A DNA stretch of 64,000 bases from Ascaris suum (Eukaryota; Nematoda; Chromadorea; Rhabditida; Ascarididae), in NCBI GenBank assembly GCA_013433145.1, contig CM024174.1, forward strand, positions 9,766,336-9,830,335. The letters run 5' to 3'. Below are positions 25,351 to 39,235 of this stretch, in pieces. Below the pieces are notes generated by a model, which was not told the DNA's origin, searched no databases, and saw only the letters and a list, made by a program, of their open reading frames with translations. The position numbers and the translations under genes were made by a program. How positions within the stretch are numbered: position 1 is the first letter of the stretch; each line of letters opens with the position of its first letter.

Positions 25351-25753
25351 AGTATACTGGGTGAGATTTTTTGGTTTACGGAGCTCATGGTTTACGAAGC
25401 TACGTCGATTTCAGATGCTCATGCACCTGTCTCCTCTCTGCTAAGTTCTCAAAGGCTTGAATCGGTTCCTGGATCCAAATGTGAAATCTATCAGCTCATA
25501 ATATCTGACGCTGGTTTCCTCTCAATCACACAATTTCCGTTTTTTTCCAAGATGTTCTTGCCTTTCCAAGATGTTCACTCTCCGTGGCTTCCAGTACGAG
25601 AGCACTGCATAAAATGAGGTTGAGGGATAGTGACGGAAGGGGAAGGTGAATGTGGAGTTGAAAGATGATATAAGTGCAAGGCTTATGAATCAATTTGGCG
25701 AAGTGATCGGGTAACAACACTGACTGTGCTCATGGCTTAGCAAAGATGCTTAC

Positions 25754-26011
25754 CGTGAAAATTTTGATAGCAGTGATGAATCGAAGAGTTCTCATTTCAG
25801 CCCTGAGTTCAAGAAAATACACGAGCAAATGAAATTTTGAAGGGTCTTCGTGTATCGCAGAGAAAGCACTTTCGAGAAGCGAGGTGGCGAATGTTGCCCA
25901 AAGACCCGTTAATAAGCTCATAGTGGCGCGATCACCCAAATTAACTAGGCTACGCCTCGAACACTTTTTGGGCCTTTTACCGAATATCCAGCATCGCACA
26001 CCTGTCTTCAT
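25754..26011 (-). CDS. First-exon-like segment, unknown
   Basis: ATG at 26011 opens 86 codons to a strong donor ACG|gtaagc. The N-terminus is basic and Cys-containing (MKTGVRCWIFGKRPKKC). A hydrophobic middle (SLLTGLWATFATSLLESAF) and a leucine-rich end follow. Without splicing the frame stops eight codons on. The frame is also open upstream of the ATG, so this could be internal. Homology is unknown. Confidence 0.28.
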
Positions 26012-26347
26012 TTGGATCGTTGCATTCCGAACAGCTTGACGTGTTCCACTGTCACCTTCGAATTTGGCGCGCTAGACAAAAAGTACTCAACTTTTCGACC
26101 TTAACTCTGCAGCCTTTGCAACTTGATAATCCCGTGTTTGCTGCATCCGATGACAAAAGCTGAGAAATTTCAGCCGCTTTGTTGAAACTGCATGATTCCT
26201 TTATATTGGTCAACGATTTAAGCGGTCAGCCGCGAAGGTTGCATATCAAATTAGTATTTTCTTTGGAGTATTGCTTTTCTTGCTTGTATAAATGCAATCT
26301 TTCTTCTTCGCTGTTATCTGAGCAGGACTCGTGCGATATTTCGGAGC

Positions 26348-26515
<168 letters not shown>

Positions 26516-29500
26516 ATATATATATATAATGCAGCTAAGGCAAATTTCGATTTCCCTGTGAGGTTCACAATAGTAAAACGAATCCTGGGAGTTTGCTAAG
26601 ATGTGAATAATAAACTGAATAATGAATAAATTGAATGAATCAACGTTTTGAACGAATAATAGAAAAAGTTCCTGTCGGTATTTGTTCCGCAATGTGCTGT
26701 ACGATAATGGGAAATAACCGTAATGTCAGGTACGCATTGTCGTGGATGGTAAACAAATATTTTGAGTGAAAGAAGATCCGACTGTAATCTGATTGTGATT
26801 CTCGTTCTAACTGTATTTATCCGCTGCAGTGTTTGTTTAATTGCAAATCGCATTCGGTGCATTAAATTGCTTAACCGATGCATACGAAGAATCCCAAAGA
26901 ATTGTCGTTGGCATTTCACAAATGACGGTGATAGAGCACATAACGATGCGATACGCCACTCACGCAGTGTCGTTGTTTATGTTTGAACACCATTGTGTAT
27001 ACTCTTTGCTTCACGCCAACGTCCACTCATTTCAAACCTCATCGTTTCAGTAGTCGGACTACTCACCAATGACCATCGAAAAAACGTTTCTTAGTTTTGT
27101 TCTCATTGTAAACTCTCAATGAACACAAAAATTGCCATTCTAGTTGTATACTTTCCATCGATTTTCATACTGCATAAACTAGACGGCTTCTTCACTGAAT
27201 ACGCAAAGAAGTAGCTTAGCTGCTATTTGTGTTCAGACGTAACAGGTGAGGAGCGTCGGCCTAGTTCCTTTCACATTTTTCTCTGTGCTAATGTTTTTGC
27301 GATTGTTTGTACACCGCATTTTGAAAATCAGGATGCGTCCTTATCATTTTCTTCTTCGCAAATGAAAAAAAAGAGACTGTTGTTTGGGACGAAGAAGGTA
27401 AACGATGAATAAACTTTTATGAGAATTATAATGAGTACAACGTTATTAATTGAGGGAAGCGGAAAAATAGTTAAACCTTTGGTCTCCGTGTGTACGATGT
27501 AACGATTTAGTAGTTAGTACAGCACACATTTACGGGGATTTTGTTCATTGTCGCGGACAATTTTCATGGTGATGTATAAATGCTATTGCTATATAAGAGG
27601 TTCTTTCAATGGTACAACTTAACTTCAGAAAAACCGCCGCAAAGATAGAGGCGAGCAGGACGGGTTAGGTGACTTTTTTTTTGAAATACTATGCACAGAC
27701 ATGATTTCTACCTTCCTGAGGTCCATCTGAGGGAAGACTTATGACGTTGTAAAATGCTGAATTCATTGCAAGCTTAGGAAAGGCATCAGCGGATACAGAT
27801 GAATTCACATGAATGCCAATAAAATTATCATTTTTTTTTTTTTCAGGTGAATTGAGTTTTCTAATGAATTGGATTTAATTCTATGGAATTATTGTTATCC
27901 CCCCTTGTTTCACCCCTTTTTGCTTTCCTTTTTCTTCAGTTTTTTTCTGTGATCAAGTTAACAGTGCTCATATCGATTAATAGCGCCTATTATACGTAGC
28001 TCTATATCATATTTAAAAACATGATGGCAGTTAAATTCTTGTTATAACATTATGCGTAAAAAATACTTCTAAGGATCATATTCGTGCTTTTTTGTGATCA
28101 TTCTCGATGATATCTTTGAAAGTGAATGGAAACAGTATCGTGAAATGTTTTGTGACAACAACTTAAATTTACCAATGCTTCGAGAAATATGTACGAAGTT
28201 ATTCTTGAATAAATCTGCATTTCCTTGCTTTCCATATACTTGTACAAAACAAGTACGCAGCACCTATGAATAACTTATCAGCAAATACGCTAAAGCTAAA
28301 AGTTGATTAGCGATCAGAAAGAAATTTGAAGTACAGAAAGCTCTTTAATTGGTTTTCTTCGCTTTCACTAATAATATTTGATTAAGTTTTAAAATCGGTA
28401 GCGTTCATTTCGTTCAATCGGCATATCCTTATCAAGAAACTGGCACTGTCTGCCACGGTTACCGGCTATGATGTTACTGCAAGCGTGCATGAACGATCAG
28501 TGTTCCAAACCCGCGGCGAACAAAAGCGCACAATGCTTGTAGCACGTTATGCCTCTCTCCTTTTTCGTGCACTTGTATAAAGTTCATTCTAATAGTGAAC
28601 AACCGTCCACCTCCATCATGCTAACAATTTGCAGTCCTTCATACGGTCATTTCCTTCTAATAATAGTGGCTATAGCGGGGGAGGGCTGGGAAGGTACTGC
28701 TTTTTTTGCGTGGGCAACATGCGTTCCAAACTCGTCAGCAAGGCAGGGAAATTCGAGCGTTGAGAGATTTCAAAAATTGAAAGCTTCTGAGGGTAATTCT
28801 GACATCAAAATACGAATGCTAAGTTAGAAGAGCGAAGACCTCTGCTATGTAAATATCTTTTTTGCACTATTTTGCTGGCAAATCAGCTTCATTGGGTAAT
28901 TTCTCATGAATGAAATGAGCACCTAGGATGAAACAAAGTACACTTCGTTTTCGATATCTGCTCATATTTAGCCAACCCGTGGATCAGTGGTGCAACCCAT
29001 ACTTTCCTCAACTCGTTAGTGTCATTGGCATGGGGTTTGTTTGCGAATTGCACATTGAGTCATATGGAACTGTTTGCACTGAGCCACTTAACAAACTAGT
29101 TTGCCCACGCATTATGTTTTTATGCGTAACATTTCATGGCAATAGTCGGTCGATTCTTAGCTATCTGGTTGTATGCCAATTATGTTACAACTCTCAACGG
29201 TCCTAAATCGCCCATAAATATTTTAGACGTTACATCTCTAATGCAAATCAAGTCCAGCCATTTGGCTTGATGTGGAATGAAGTGGCTGTGGAACATTATA
29301 TAGTATTTTGAATGATTGCGGCAATATTTGTCGATAAATGTTGCATCAATGAACAAGCCGTATGTTGGTCAGCGCGAAACGGCAATCGACTAGCGTGAAG
29401 AAACCAGCTTAGATTGATTCATGTGAGCGTGCACGAGATTTAAAGCACGAGATCGTTTTGAAGGAAATAAACTTTCAAAACATTTCAGCATCATTTGGGA

Positions 29501-32500
29501 GGCGTCATAAGGACTTTTCACGTCCGTCATAAATCTCACTAGGTTTTCAGTTTATTTCCGGCAGCAACAGTTTATTCTGCAAAAGTTATTCTAACTACTC
29601 TAATAATTGCGGTTATTGTAGGCTTATCGGGATAGTTCTTAGAAAATCCATATTGTCTGTGAAGTTTTTTCTGAGAAGATGAATGTGCGAGAAGGTGTAA
29701 TGATGATTTTCGATCAGTGCTTACTATAACAATGTATTCCCCCCCCCCCCCCCCTCAAAAAAAAAACTCTAATCAGCTCACTAGTGTTGCGCAGTTTCTA
29801 ACTATGGATGAAGGTCGATGAATGAAAAAAGGTTGAAATTGGCCACTCTCGAGATTTTATCCGATTTTCTGACGCAAATCCATAAAACCCGCATAAAACA
29901 TGCTACTCTTGGCGAACAATGAAAAAATCCTATTTCCTCGCGTTAGTATCAGTTTATTTGTTGACATATGCTTTTTACACACCTTAATAAATCAGCCGAA
30001 CTTGTGATTTCATTGGAGAACATCCACTCCAAGGATTTGACACGCCGTTTGACAACATTCATAATGTACCGCAGTGCTGTTCTCCCCACACTAACGTTTC
30101 TTGTTTGTTGTATATGTGCTTGCTTTTCCGTTTTAGCGAAGTATTTTATATAAGGAAAATTTTAAACTTATACTGTTGTTTTATCACAACATCCGCCATT
30201 TCTATTAAGACGATTTGATCGAGCAAATTTCGTCGCAAGACCGTTAAAAAACGTTTCACAATTGAAAGTAGAGGGCTATTACCGCGCTTCGCCGCTACCA
30301 CGCGGGGAAAGAGATCATCTTTATTTATCCCTTCATGAAATCATTTTTCATTCTACCACCGGAACGGTTCCCCACCCCCCCCCCCCTCCCCTCTTCTTCT
30401 CATCATCCGTGCATAGTCTCGTTCACTTCTGTCATGTCAATGAAAATATAGCTATATCGAAAAACTTGTTCTCAAAACATTTTAACGCAAATCTTTTTGT
30501 GTTTCCATGAACACAGAATACGTTCCTCATAGTTTAACACCTAAAGCACACAAACATATACGCCAAATCGGAGCATGTAGCGAAGGTTTTCACTTCGCCT
30601 TAGGAGAAGGATTGCAAGCAGAAATGAAATTGCAATCCGTCCCAAATTGCTGCTGAAAAGAGCGATATGACTGCGGAGAGAGGAGTGCGCTTGCCCGTCT
30701 TCAAAAGTTTGTCTCATCGTTGTTCCTCTCCATGCTAACTGGAATTCCCCCCTAAGCAACAAGGAGTTGTTGCAAATATTAAGAAGCCCGAGTCCTTCCT
30801 ACAACCTGAGTAGCACGCAAGCGGAGCGAGCAATGAGGAACCTTGATAATGCAATGCGAAATTTCAAAAACAGAGGAAAATACAATGGAAAATTCATTTC
30901 AGACTTTATGCTTTTGTTCTCTCCAGCCCATTCCGACCCCTTCCTTGCCTAAACGTTGCCAAAATGCGGACCCGAGAGGAGTTTGTCCAAAACTGGACGA
31001 GTTAAGCAAATATTCCACATCGCTCAATTTCATCATTTCATGCTGCAGTGATATTGATCGAAAAATTTCCCAGCTGCTGTTTTCTTTATGCGCATGAGTG
31101 TGCGGAAGAAGGGAGCGAACGACGGGCGAGAGGAAGGGGGAAGGGGACGTGATAGGGAGGTCGCAGGGGAGAGAACAGATTAATTTCCTTGTGTAAAAAG
31201 GCAGTCATTAAGGTTTATGTTGTTCTGAGGCTTAATTGAAATCCATACGGCAACGTGACCATACTCGTATAAGGAAAGTTGCTTGTGGTTTATTTGCGGT
31301 ATGCAAATATGAAATGCAACGAAAGATAGCGTTTCATTGCTGTATCTCTAAATTTAGTGGGTTGAACAACCAATTAGGAGTTAAGTATATCTGAGGTGTC
31401 TTTCGTGGTGTACGTTAAACAGCACAACGACACCGCCACACAATTCCGTTATGCAAACATTCATTTCGGTGCAGTTCGTGTGCAATGTGCGTTTGCCAAT
31501 TCGTCAACGCAGTTGTGAGCGTTTCGTTCTGAATCACTTTCATAGTTTCGGTATTTTCGTTGATTTCTTCCTTTGTTTGGCCTTTTTACTTTGACTAAGG
31601 TGACGATTTATAATGAAGTAAACGACTTATTCAAAAATGCGCAATATTGCTACGTTTATCATCAAAGTGTTTGAGTGTTAAAAATGAGTGCAGGAGTATA
31701 TCGAAGTAGGTGCCAAGATATGCATCTTTACGTCCTATTCATTCGATCAAAGAATTCTATAATTTGCGAACGAGTGATGAAATATAAATGAATAATTACG
31801 TGCGCATTTCTGGTGATCCACAGCTATGCGGATAAACTTTATATTGCTTCCTCTGCTTTTGAAAATTTCTGCACTATGTAGAATCGTTTTCGCAAATTTC
31901 GCCTTCAAAAGCGTATTGTTGTAACACCCCATTTATCGCTTAGTATGTGTTTGTCCCCACGTTTGTCTGACTGTTTCAACTGCGAAACCAGTGAAGCCAA
32001 AGTAGCGAACGTTTGGAGGCGCAACACACACATTAGGAAGTCGTTTGTATTGCTTCTCACATTGAGCTGCCAACGTTGAGAGGAGTTGAAGACTCCTAAG
32101 AAAACGAAATTCATATCTTACGGGTTTACTGGATTCGCGGACTGATCACCAGTAAGTCTTTTGTGAGAATATTGAATACATTAGAGACAAACGGAAGTGT
32201 CCATAATGTCCGTCGGAAGTGGTAGATGATGATGACGGGTGACGTACGAAGTCAGCTGTCGGTGCGCATTATACCACCCAATTTTCTTAACTGCATGTTT
32301 GATAATCCCTAGATGAAATTACCATATATGCATGCAGACGCATACACATGCCTAGAGGCATGATCTCGCCATAATGCTCTAAACGCATCATAGGCTCAAG
32401 TTTTGTTGTTGCTTATATACCGTATTAAAGCAAGACATTTATTTGTAAGTTTTTTATGCGGATCCTAACTACGTCCTATCCAGTAATGTAACATAATTCC

Positions 32501-35500
32501 GAAGCGTAGTTATAGCATCATAAGAGAGCGTCATCACCACAAATCACGACTTTCTTGAACTTGAATGAGTTCAGTTTTCAATTTAGATCGCTTTAAATGA
32601 TTTGCACCATCAGCTTCTTCCGTTTATAAGAGTTGTGTTTGAAAAAATAGTCAGATTTCATCACAACGTATCGTTCTGGAAAGTTATGAATGTAAAAGTT
32701 TACAGTGCTGCGTTTCCGCTCATCGAAAGTCTTCAATAATAGCGAATTTCACACAACAAGGCTATGGAGACTAGATGCTTCAAAAGCGGATATTTGAATG
32801 CGAATATTTAACACAAATATGAAAGCATCCTTTGCACATATGGATAGCCGCATCGAACAGCATTTTGCAAATATAATCAGAACTATAGAGTAAGCTAAGC
32901 ACAACGCTTATACCTGTTTATCGATATAGTTTTCAACACAATGCATGTTGGAAAATGTATTGAAATATATTCATCAATACACACTGTAACAATGTTCCAA
33001 GCAGCACGTGCAAATACTCGCAGAATCAATTTGCGTACCATTCTCATGCAGAATGTATCGGCACATTTGACGGTGAAAGATTCATTTGCGATTTTGTCTC
33101 ATATCCACTGATGACTCGTACATTTTGTTGTCTTTTTTGTTTTGTCGATGACGCAGCTTAGCATATTCTACTTAACATCCACTGGACCTTGACTAAAGTA
33201 GAGTTGCACATTCCTCCGTTTAGAGTAATGGATCGGGTTAACGGAGAACGAGATGATATGGCTTATTTCTTTTAAAGTTGGGAAGTGGCTGAGTTAATTG
33301 ATGTAAATGAAGCTTTTAGCAGTTAATTGCTATAGAAATTACCGCATATGCCAAAAGAATAGTAACGTTGGCCTATTTCGTAAATTCATTCAGTTCTTAT
33401 TTTGTCACCGTTGTCTCCATAAACAGTGTATTATTCGATACTTGAATATTAGCGTTCATAGGGACAAGTTTAATGCTGCTTATTATAGTGTCGAAAGTTA
33501 TTGTAGAGCACACTGTTTCGATGTTTTTTAAATTTTATTCAGAATTCAATTCAATTCTATTCAATAATATGTGACATGTTTATCTTTCACTAATGCAAAC
33601 TCAAGAATTTGTATAATGGACAGCAAAATGGTGAAGTTAGTTGTGTAGGCAGTCTATTGGAGCTAGTCATTCCGGATATTGTTTACAGGCGGTGCTTCGG
33701 CCATCTCTTGAAATTCTCCCTCACTTGTGCAAACTGACCAATAGCGCACTCTATTTACTGATGCATTTTCATTTATTGTTGTGGTTTTGATCTCATAGGT
33801 ACAGCTGCATTTATGCTTGTTTGCTGGGATTGCTGTTGAACTCGATTTGCTGAGGAGAAACTTGCTTTTCACAGGATGAGAAGCGACATGTTACACAATA
33901 ACTTGTAATATAGTACTCCATTGCTCGATTTTCTTGCCATGCTAACAGCACATTCCAAGAGAAGTGAAATACGAACGTTTGCAATATAACAAGACTTCTC
34001 GTTGATCAAATCGATAATTCACCTCCATTCAATTTCTCGTTGAGCAATGAAATGCTCACATTCTTTGAAAAGCGATATCTTTTGCATTGTTCACTTTTGA
34101 TGTTGATTAGGAATGCTAACCATTTGAATGATTGACCCATCTCTGTTTATATGCAACGCCGAAATATTTGCAATATTCGATTTGCGTTTATTGCAAGAAT
34201 TTTGTCTTAACTACGTCTTGTTTTAACTTGTCGTACTATTTGGCTTTAACGTCGCCTTATCTGCATCTTCTTCACCGTCCATCAGATAGAATTTTACTAT
34301 CGAAACCAATCAAAAAAAAAAAAGATTTCCGCTTTCATGACATATTTGTCCCTCGTCGAACATTGACGAGAGATCAGCCTTAGTGGATTCAAAACTTGCG
34401 ATATGATTACGGTCATCGTTGGTTTGAATGTGAAACGAATTTGATTTCCATAAGTTTGCTTCGAGAAGAAATTCGACTGCTCAACGATTTCCCTTAAGCA
34501 TTCTTCTCCATTGAGCGATTAAATGCGCCTAATCGCTAATTTTGAAAAGTTGCTACCCGAAAGTTTCAATATTTGCATCGATGACTATATTATCATTTTA
34601 TTCCCTTACCCTTGCTTTCGTCAATGAATTTTTTCATTAACATTCAAATGGTATTCTTCGAAAGCACTGCAATCATTCAAAAAAAACAGCGAAGGGAAAT
34701 AATTTCTAGTTCTCTTTTTCTCGATTTTCTATTCGTTTTTGTTCATCTTCAGGGCCATTTTCATTCTCCGCAAATAAACTTTAACAAAAACACATATTTA
34801 CCCATCGATCGGAAGGCTCATTCCGGCTACCTACTTGTCTGTAGCATGTTTTCATTTGACTATTCAATTCCCGATGAAGCCTGGTTCAAAATTTGGAATT
34901 CTTTCAAGAACTGCGCCTCAAATATTAATTCAGAGGACTTTAAGAATTTTCGCTATGGTTCAATGGAGAAACGAAGCAGTTACGAAAAATTCCATGTTCC
35001 CGTAGTTTCCCCACTTGCTACGGAGTTCTAATTGAATGATTCGGATCGTTGAATTCATCCGGCACCATGCAACTGGCGATCACATAGATCGTCGAGAAAT
35101 AATCCCGTATATGAAAATGAGCATCAACTGATAAATTCTCTAGCTCCAAATTCCCAATCCTACGCTGCCCATCGTTGTCTCCACATTCATATTTCCGTAG
35201 CAACACCATAGACCCTCGAATGCTCAATGCACCATGCACTATGTCTTCTTCTCTTTAATCACGAGGCGTTCAAGGCAAGATTTCATGTTAAACTGCAATA
35301 ACTTTACGTAAATGGGAGCCGGCCATAACTATTCGGATGACTCTTCCACTCAGCAACATTTCCTCCCCATCCACTTAAAGGTAGCAGAACACATATCCTC
35401 GAGTTTCTAACACTGGCTTCTTACATACAGTTAAAAAACCTAGATCTCCGTCGTGGAGTGTAGATGGCATCAGTAACGAAATTCCCCCATATGTGGAATT

Positions 35501-37820
35501 TTGCGCTTGCCACGAGGCATCCGAAAGGACGAAATTTATAGCGGGATCGACAAGGGGATGTGGGATGAATGGGCCTAAAGACATAGTCACCCGGAATGAA
35601 GATGGAGCTGAAGGAAGGCGGTGTGGGGGGTGAGGGAACGTAAGAGGAGCGAATACGGGTATTAGGAGAAAGCATAAGTTCCCGAACTGCCTTAACATGA
35701 GACTCGTTCGGCTGCACTCTCAAGACAGCTAAGAGAGTTGCTTTGTTTGCGAAGCGGAGGCGACCAACTTGTTCTTTTTGAGCTCGTTGCCCACAGACAC
35801 CTCCGGAATGTGCATCACTCAAGATTTGAGTGATTCGTTTAGAAAATTCCTCCTTGATAGCTCCATACTCTTATAGCAGTGGGAACATTCTAAAGTAGAT
35901 GCATATTGAATGGGGGTTTGATAAGACGGAAATAACTTCACATAATTTACAGGTCTCATAAAGAGGCTTCGAGAACTCAAAACCACTTTAAGCGGATTTT
36001 TACTCATCGGAGGAAAAGGAGGCAAAATGAGGAGAGAAATTCTATTTAAAGACCCATAAACAGTGCAGAATGGTATTAAACAGTGAAAATGAATTGCATT
36101 CGTCTAAATTTGATTGTACAAAACACTCCAAATATCTATGTGTTCGTCATATAATGCACACCAAAATCAAAGCTTAGTTTTCTTCTGTTAGAATTTTTTC
36201 ACTTTTCTTTCGCTATATTTATCGTTTATCGACTTCTACTTCACATTCTATTTTTTAATATTAGTGTTTATAAACATAGTCACCATTGGTGGACGGGTGC
36301 TTGATTGCTGACCAATGATGGACATGGACTTGTATGCACTTTCATTTTTCCACTTCAGTGTGCATTAAAAAAACGATTTCGATCTGCAATTCTGATCATC
36401 GTTTTTCCTTCAGCATGTAAATGCGTCGTAGTAAATTCTTAGAAAAGTGGATTTGTCTATTTGTATGGGCTCATACGTGTTGTCTGCTTGCGTGGCCGAT
36501 GCGCGGACCAAATGAAGCTCGGTTCCAAACAGGCAGCTCTGAACTCTTGGCTCTGAAGCTGACACTTGACAAGTGGCTGCTTGAAGGGTTTCAAAAGTGC
36601 TTAGGCTGCTGCCGAAACTTATCTCGAGGTTTGGGGTGCAGAAACGGTGAACAGTTGGCGGATTACATTAACGGAAGTGGTTTATGCACGCCAATGGAAG
36701 TTGTTTTTCCACTACGTTCATCAGTCTGCAAAGCGATAAGCATCCTCGCATGACTGACAATCACCGGCATTATGTCATCAGTAAAATTGCTTTGCGCAGC
36801 TTCGATTCTATAATATTCATCAACAAAACGTGCAGTGATTATAATTAAGTATTATCTTTGCTTTCCTGCCACTCTTCGTTTCGAATATCATAAAAAAGAC
36901 CTGTTGGATTAAAATGATAGTCTATATTTTTAATGAGAATCATAGAGATGCTGGAAAAAAATGCTCACTGATTTACCAGCAGGAATATCGATATTTAGTG
37001 AAAGTGACTGCTCGAGTGAGGGGAATGCAAAAGTGCATATCATGTCATATCATTCACTATATATCTCCTTGAGTGCATGCTTATTCTCTCGATAGAATTC
37101 ATGGATTTGAATGTAAAAATGCATGCCCTGTTATTCAACATTCTGGTTGTAATGTGCTCTTGCAAACGTTTGCCGAAAACACTTGGTACCACTGAAGTTT
37201 CTTGGATCCCTTCATGAACACACCAAATATTGTCGCTAAACGAGCTAAATATCGTGACGCTTACTTGGCAACCATCTAAAATTTGAGAATTTAAGCCATA
37301 ATAAATACATCTTATTTCTAGGCAAAAATATGTGAGAAGGCCTAAAGTCATAAGTATCACCTCTCGGAACAGGCATCTTTGCCAGCATTGCTGCAGTTTA
37401 TTGGTGAAAGTTTGCGCATTCCAAAGACGTGAAATGTCCAGTGATAGTAAACAATTAAAGTTTATTCGCTCGCTGACAAATCAAAGTATTTGGCTTCACG
37501 AGAAACCTCGTTGAAATCAGCCTTATTTCAACGATTATTGGTCGGTCGCTGACCGACAAAATACGGTAAAAACGCAATTTGGGTGTGGACAAGGCATTCT
37601 AAAAATGTCAAAACTATGTTTTGATTGGTGGAAACAGAGCTGACTTTGGCTGTAGAAAAATTTCGTTCGGCCGGTTACTATCTCTTGTGTAGACGAAGTA
37701 CACTTCGAAAGCGCCTTAAGAGTTTGTTATTCGTTGAGCGCTTTTGTGGAGTGAATCGACTATCACAATTTGAAAGTCATTAACGTTCGCTGGCAAAGCA
37801 TCGCTGTGCAATCGTCAGAG
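26516..37820. other. Long stretch without a supported gene
   Basis: About 11 kb, mostly AT-rich with homopolymer tracts. Open frames at 34612-35031 (+), 35018-35822 (-) and 36421-36753 (+) are somewhat richer in G+C and may contain exons, but strand and frame could not be settled. A minus segment before 37265 ends in a good donor (CAA|gtaagc) after ILDGCQ. Confidence 0.4.
29739..29754. repeat. Poly-C tract followed by poly-A
   Basis: Sixteen C, then TC and ten A. A similar C-rich run lies at 30369-30389. Intergenic low complexity. Confidence 0.9.
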
Positions 37821-37896
37821 ATGGCAGCGACGTACATTCGTCCAGAACCTTCTCAACACGGTACTATCGGCAACTTTATCGGTTCTACTCTAGAAG
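37821..37896 (+). CDS. Possible alternative first exon upstream of the six-Cys gene
   Basis: ATG directly after an acceptor-like gtcagag opens MAATYIRPEPSQHGTIGNF and ends GAAG|gtaatc in phase 1, which would join either 38793 or 39389 in frame. It has no signal peptide. It may be an alternative N-terminus or the start of another gene. Confidence 0.35.
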
Positions 37897-38792
37897 GTAA
37901 TCGTTTGATGATCTTTTCCTACTTTTGTTGCTCATGCTGAATACCCCGCTCATATGTCCAGGTCTGTTTAGAACTTTACAACGAGTCTTGGTAACTCTTT
38001 CGTTTTAAGGAAATCTTTCATTGACATTTCGAGGAGTTGTAATCTATGCCGTGATGGCTTGAACGTCATTTAAGAGTTTAATTTTCGTAAAGAGACTGCA
38101 GTTCAAGGGATGCAGAAATGGTTAGCAATTTTTTTCTAACGCATGGGATTACTATTGCAATCATTCAATACCATCCGCTCCTTCTGTCCACTTCAAAGGC
38201 CGGTGCTGGGGATTTTTTTCGCTATGAAACTGTTTAGGTCAGCAAGAACGTTACTTAGTTGATTCTGTGTTCACGCCTCATTGAATTTTGCAAGTGAAAC
38301 ACGCTTTCGATAGGGAAACAAGTCAATTTCTCTGCCGGAAAAATCGTTTATCGTTGTGCAGGTTATCAATTCGCGTACCCCAGAACTAGATTCGGTAGCC
38401 ACCTAACCTCGGCAATTTTTGAACGATTTCCCAGCTTTCGGTTTTTGGGGATGAGGTGAACTAACATCATTGATTACACTAGTGGGTTGGGTAATAAATT
38501 GCATATTATGCAATTAGTTTCCATCCGAAAAATTAATGGGAACAGCTTAATGGATAGAAGAAGGCTCAATATTTTTAGATGTATTCCTTTGACTGTTGAA
38601 AAATTCCGACAGCAACAATTGTACGATCAAAACGAGCAGAGAAATCAGCTGGGGTTGGAATTGTCTTTTTTCGTTTCTGTTGGCGAGCAACGCACACCAA
38701 AAGTTCCCATAATATTCACGCTATCTCCGTCCCCGTACCTCCTCCCATCCCTCCTCCGTTTTCCCCCTTAATCTCTCAAACAAGAAAAGCAG

Positions 38793-38853
38793 GCTGCCAG
38801 GACATCATTGATGCTACTGTTTTTGAGAAATCAGAGGAGCACTTAAGACAGCA
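38793..38853 (+). CDS. Possible alternative second exon of the six-Cys gene
   Basis: A 61-base stretch reading CQDIIDATVFEKSEEHLRQ, phase 1 in and phase 2 out, with a strong donor (gtaaga) but a purine-rich, weak acceptor. It has the same phases as exon 39389-39458 and also supplies one Cys, so the two could be mutually exclusive; chance is also possible. Confidence 0.2.
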
Positions 38854-39189
38854 GTAAGAAAGGCGAAGGCGGTACGAAACAATAGGGCAAAAAATTTTCA
38901 CAGCTCTTGCTATCCTTAAATACTGCGATTATCATTCCTTCGTGTGCCGCCAGTTTATAGATATCACCTGTTTAATTTACTGAGGTAGACGAGGCAACTT
39001 TGAACTTTATTCTACCCGTTCATTTTTTCTACAAGCGACCGATCCAAGTCTTTGGTTACAAAGAAATGGTAGTAGCCAGTTGGAAATTGATTTCGCGGGA
39101 GAGATTTCTACACTTCTCACTCCCTCATCCATCCTTCCCATTTCTTAGTGTTTATTTCTTGAAAGAAAATTCTTTCTTCGTCTCTTCTG

Positions 39190-39235
39190 ATGGTTCTGAT
39201 CTCAGCTTATTTGCTGTTATGCGCCTTGCTGCACA
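39190..39235 (+). CDS. Exon 1: signal peptide of the six-Cys membrane protein
   Basis: ATG opens MVLISAYLLLCALLH, a strong signal-peptide core. The frame would otherwise stop three codons after HSA. A GT at 39236 gives a phase-1 end that fits the next exon only 153 bases away. The donor (gtgctg) is poor, so this exon is the least certain of the five, but it supplies the signal a type I protein needs. Confidence 0.5.

Noticed and set aside
25180..25617. 145-codon plus frame
   Set aside because: Overlaps a more protein-like minus frame. One acceptor (attttcag) and donor (gtgaga) occur, but the strand could not be settled.
30066..30152. Signal-peptide-like LTFLVCCICACFSVLA
   Set aside because: Ends in a stop soon after with no good donor; tested as a start for the six-Cys gene but 39190 fits better.
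36421..36753. 110-codon frame with a signal-like start (WICLFVWAHTCCLLAW)
   Set aside because: No downstream partner or family. Could be real, but the donors present do not lead to a convincing joint.
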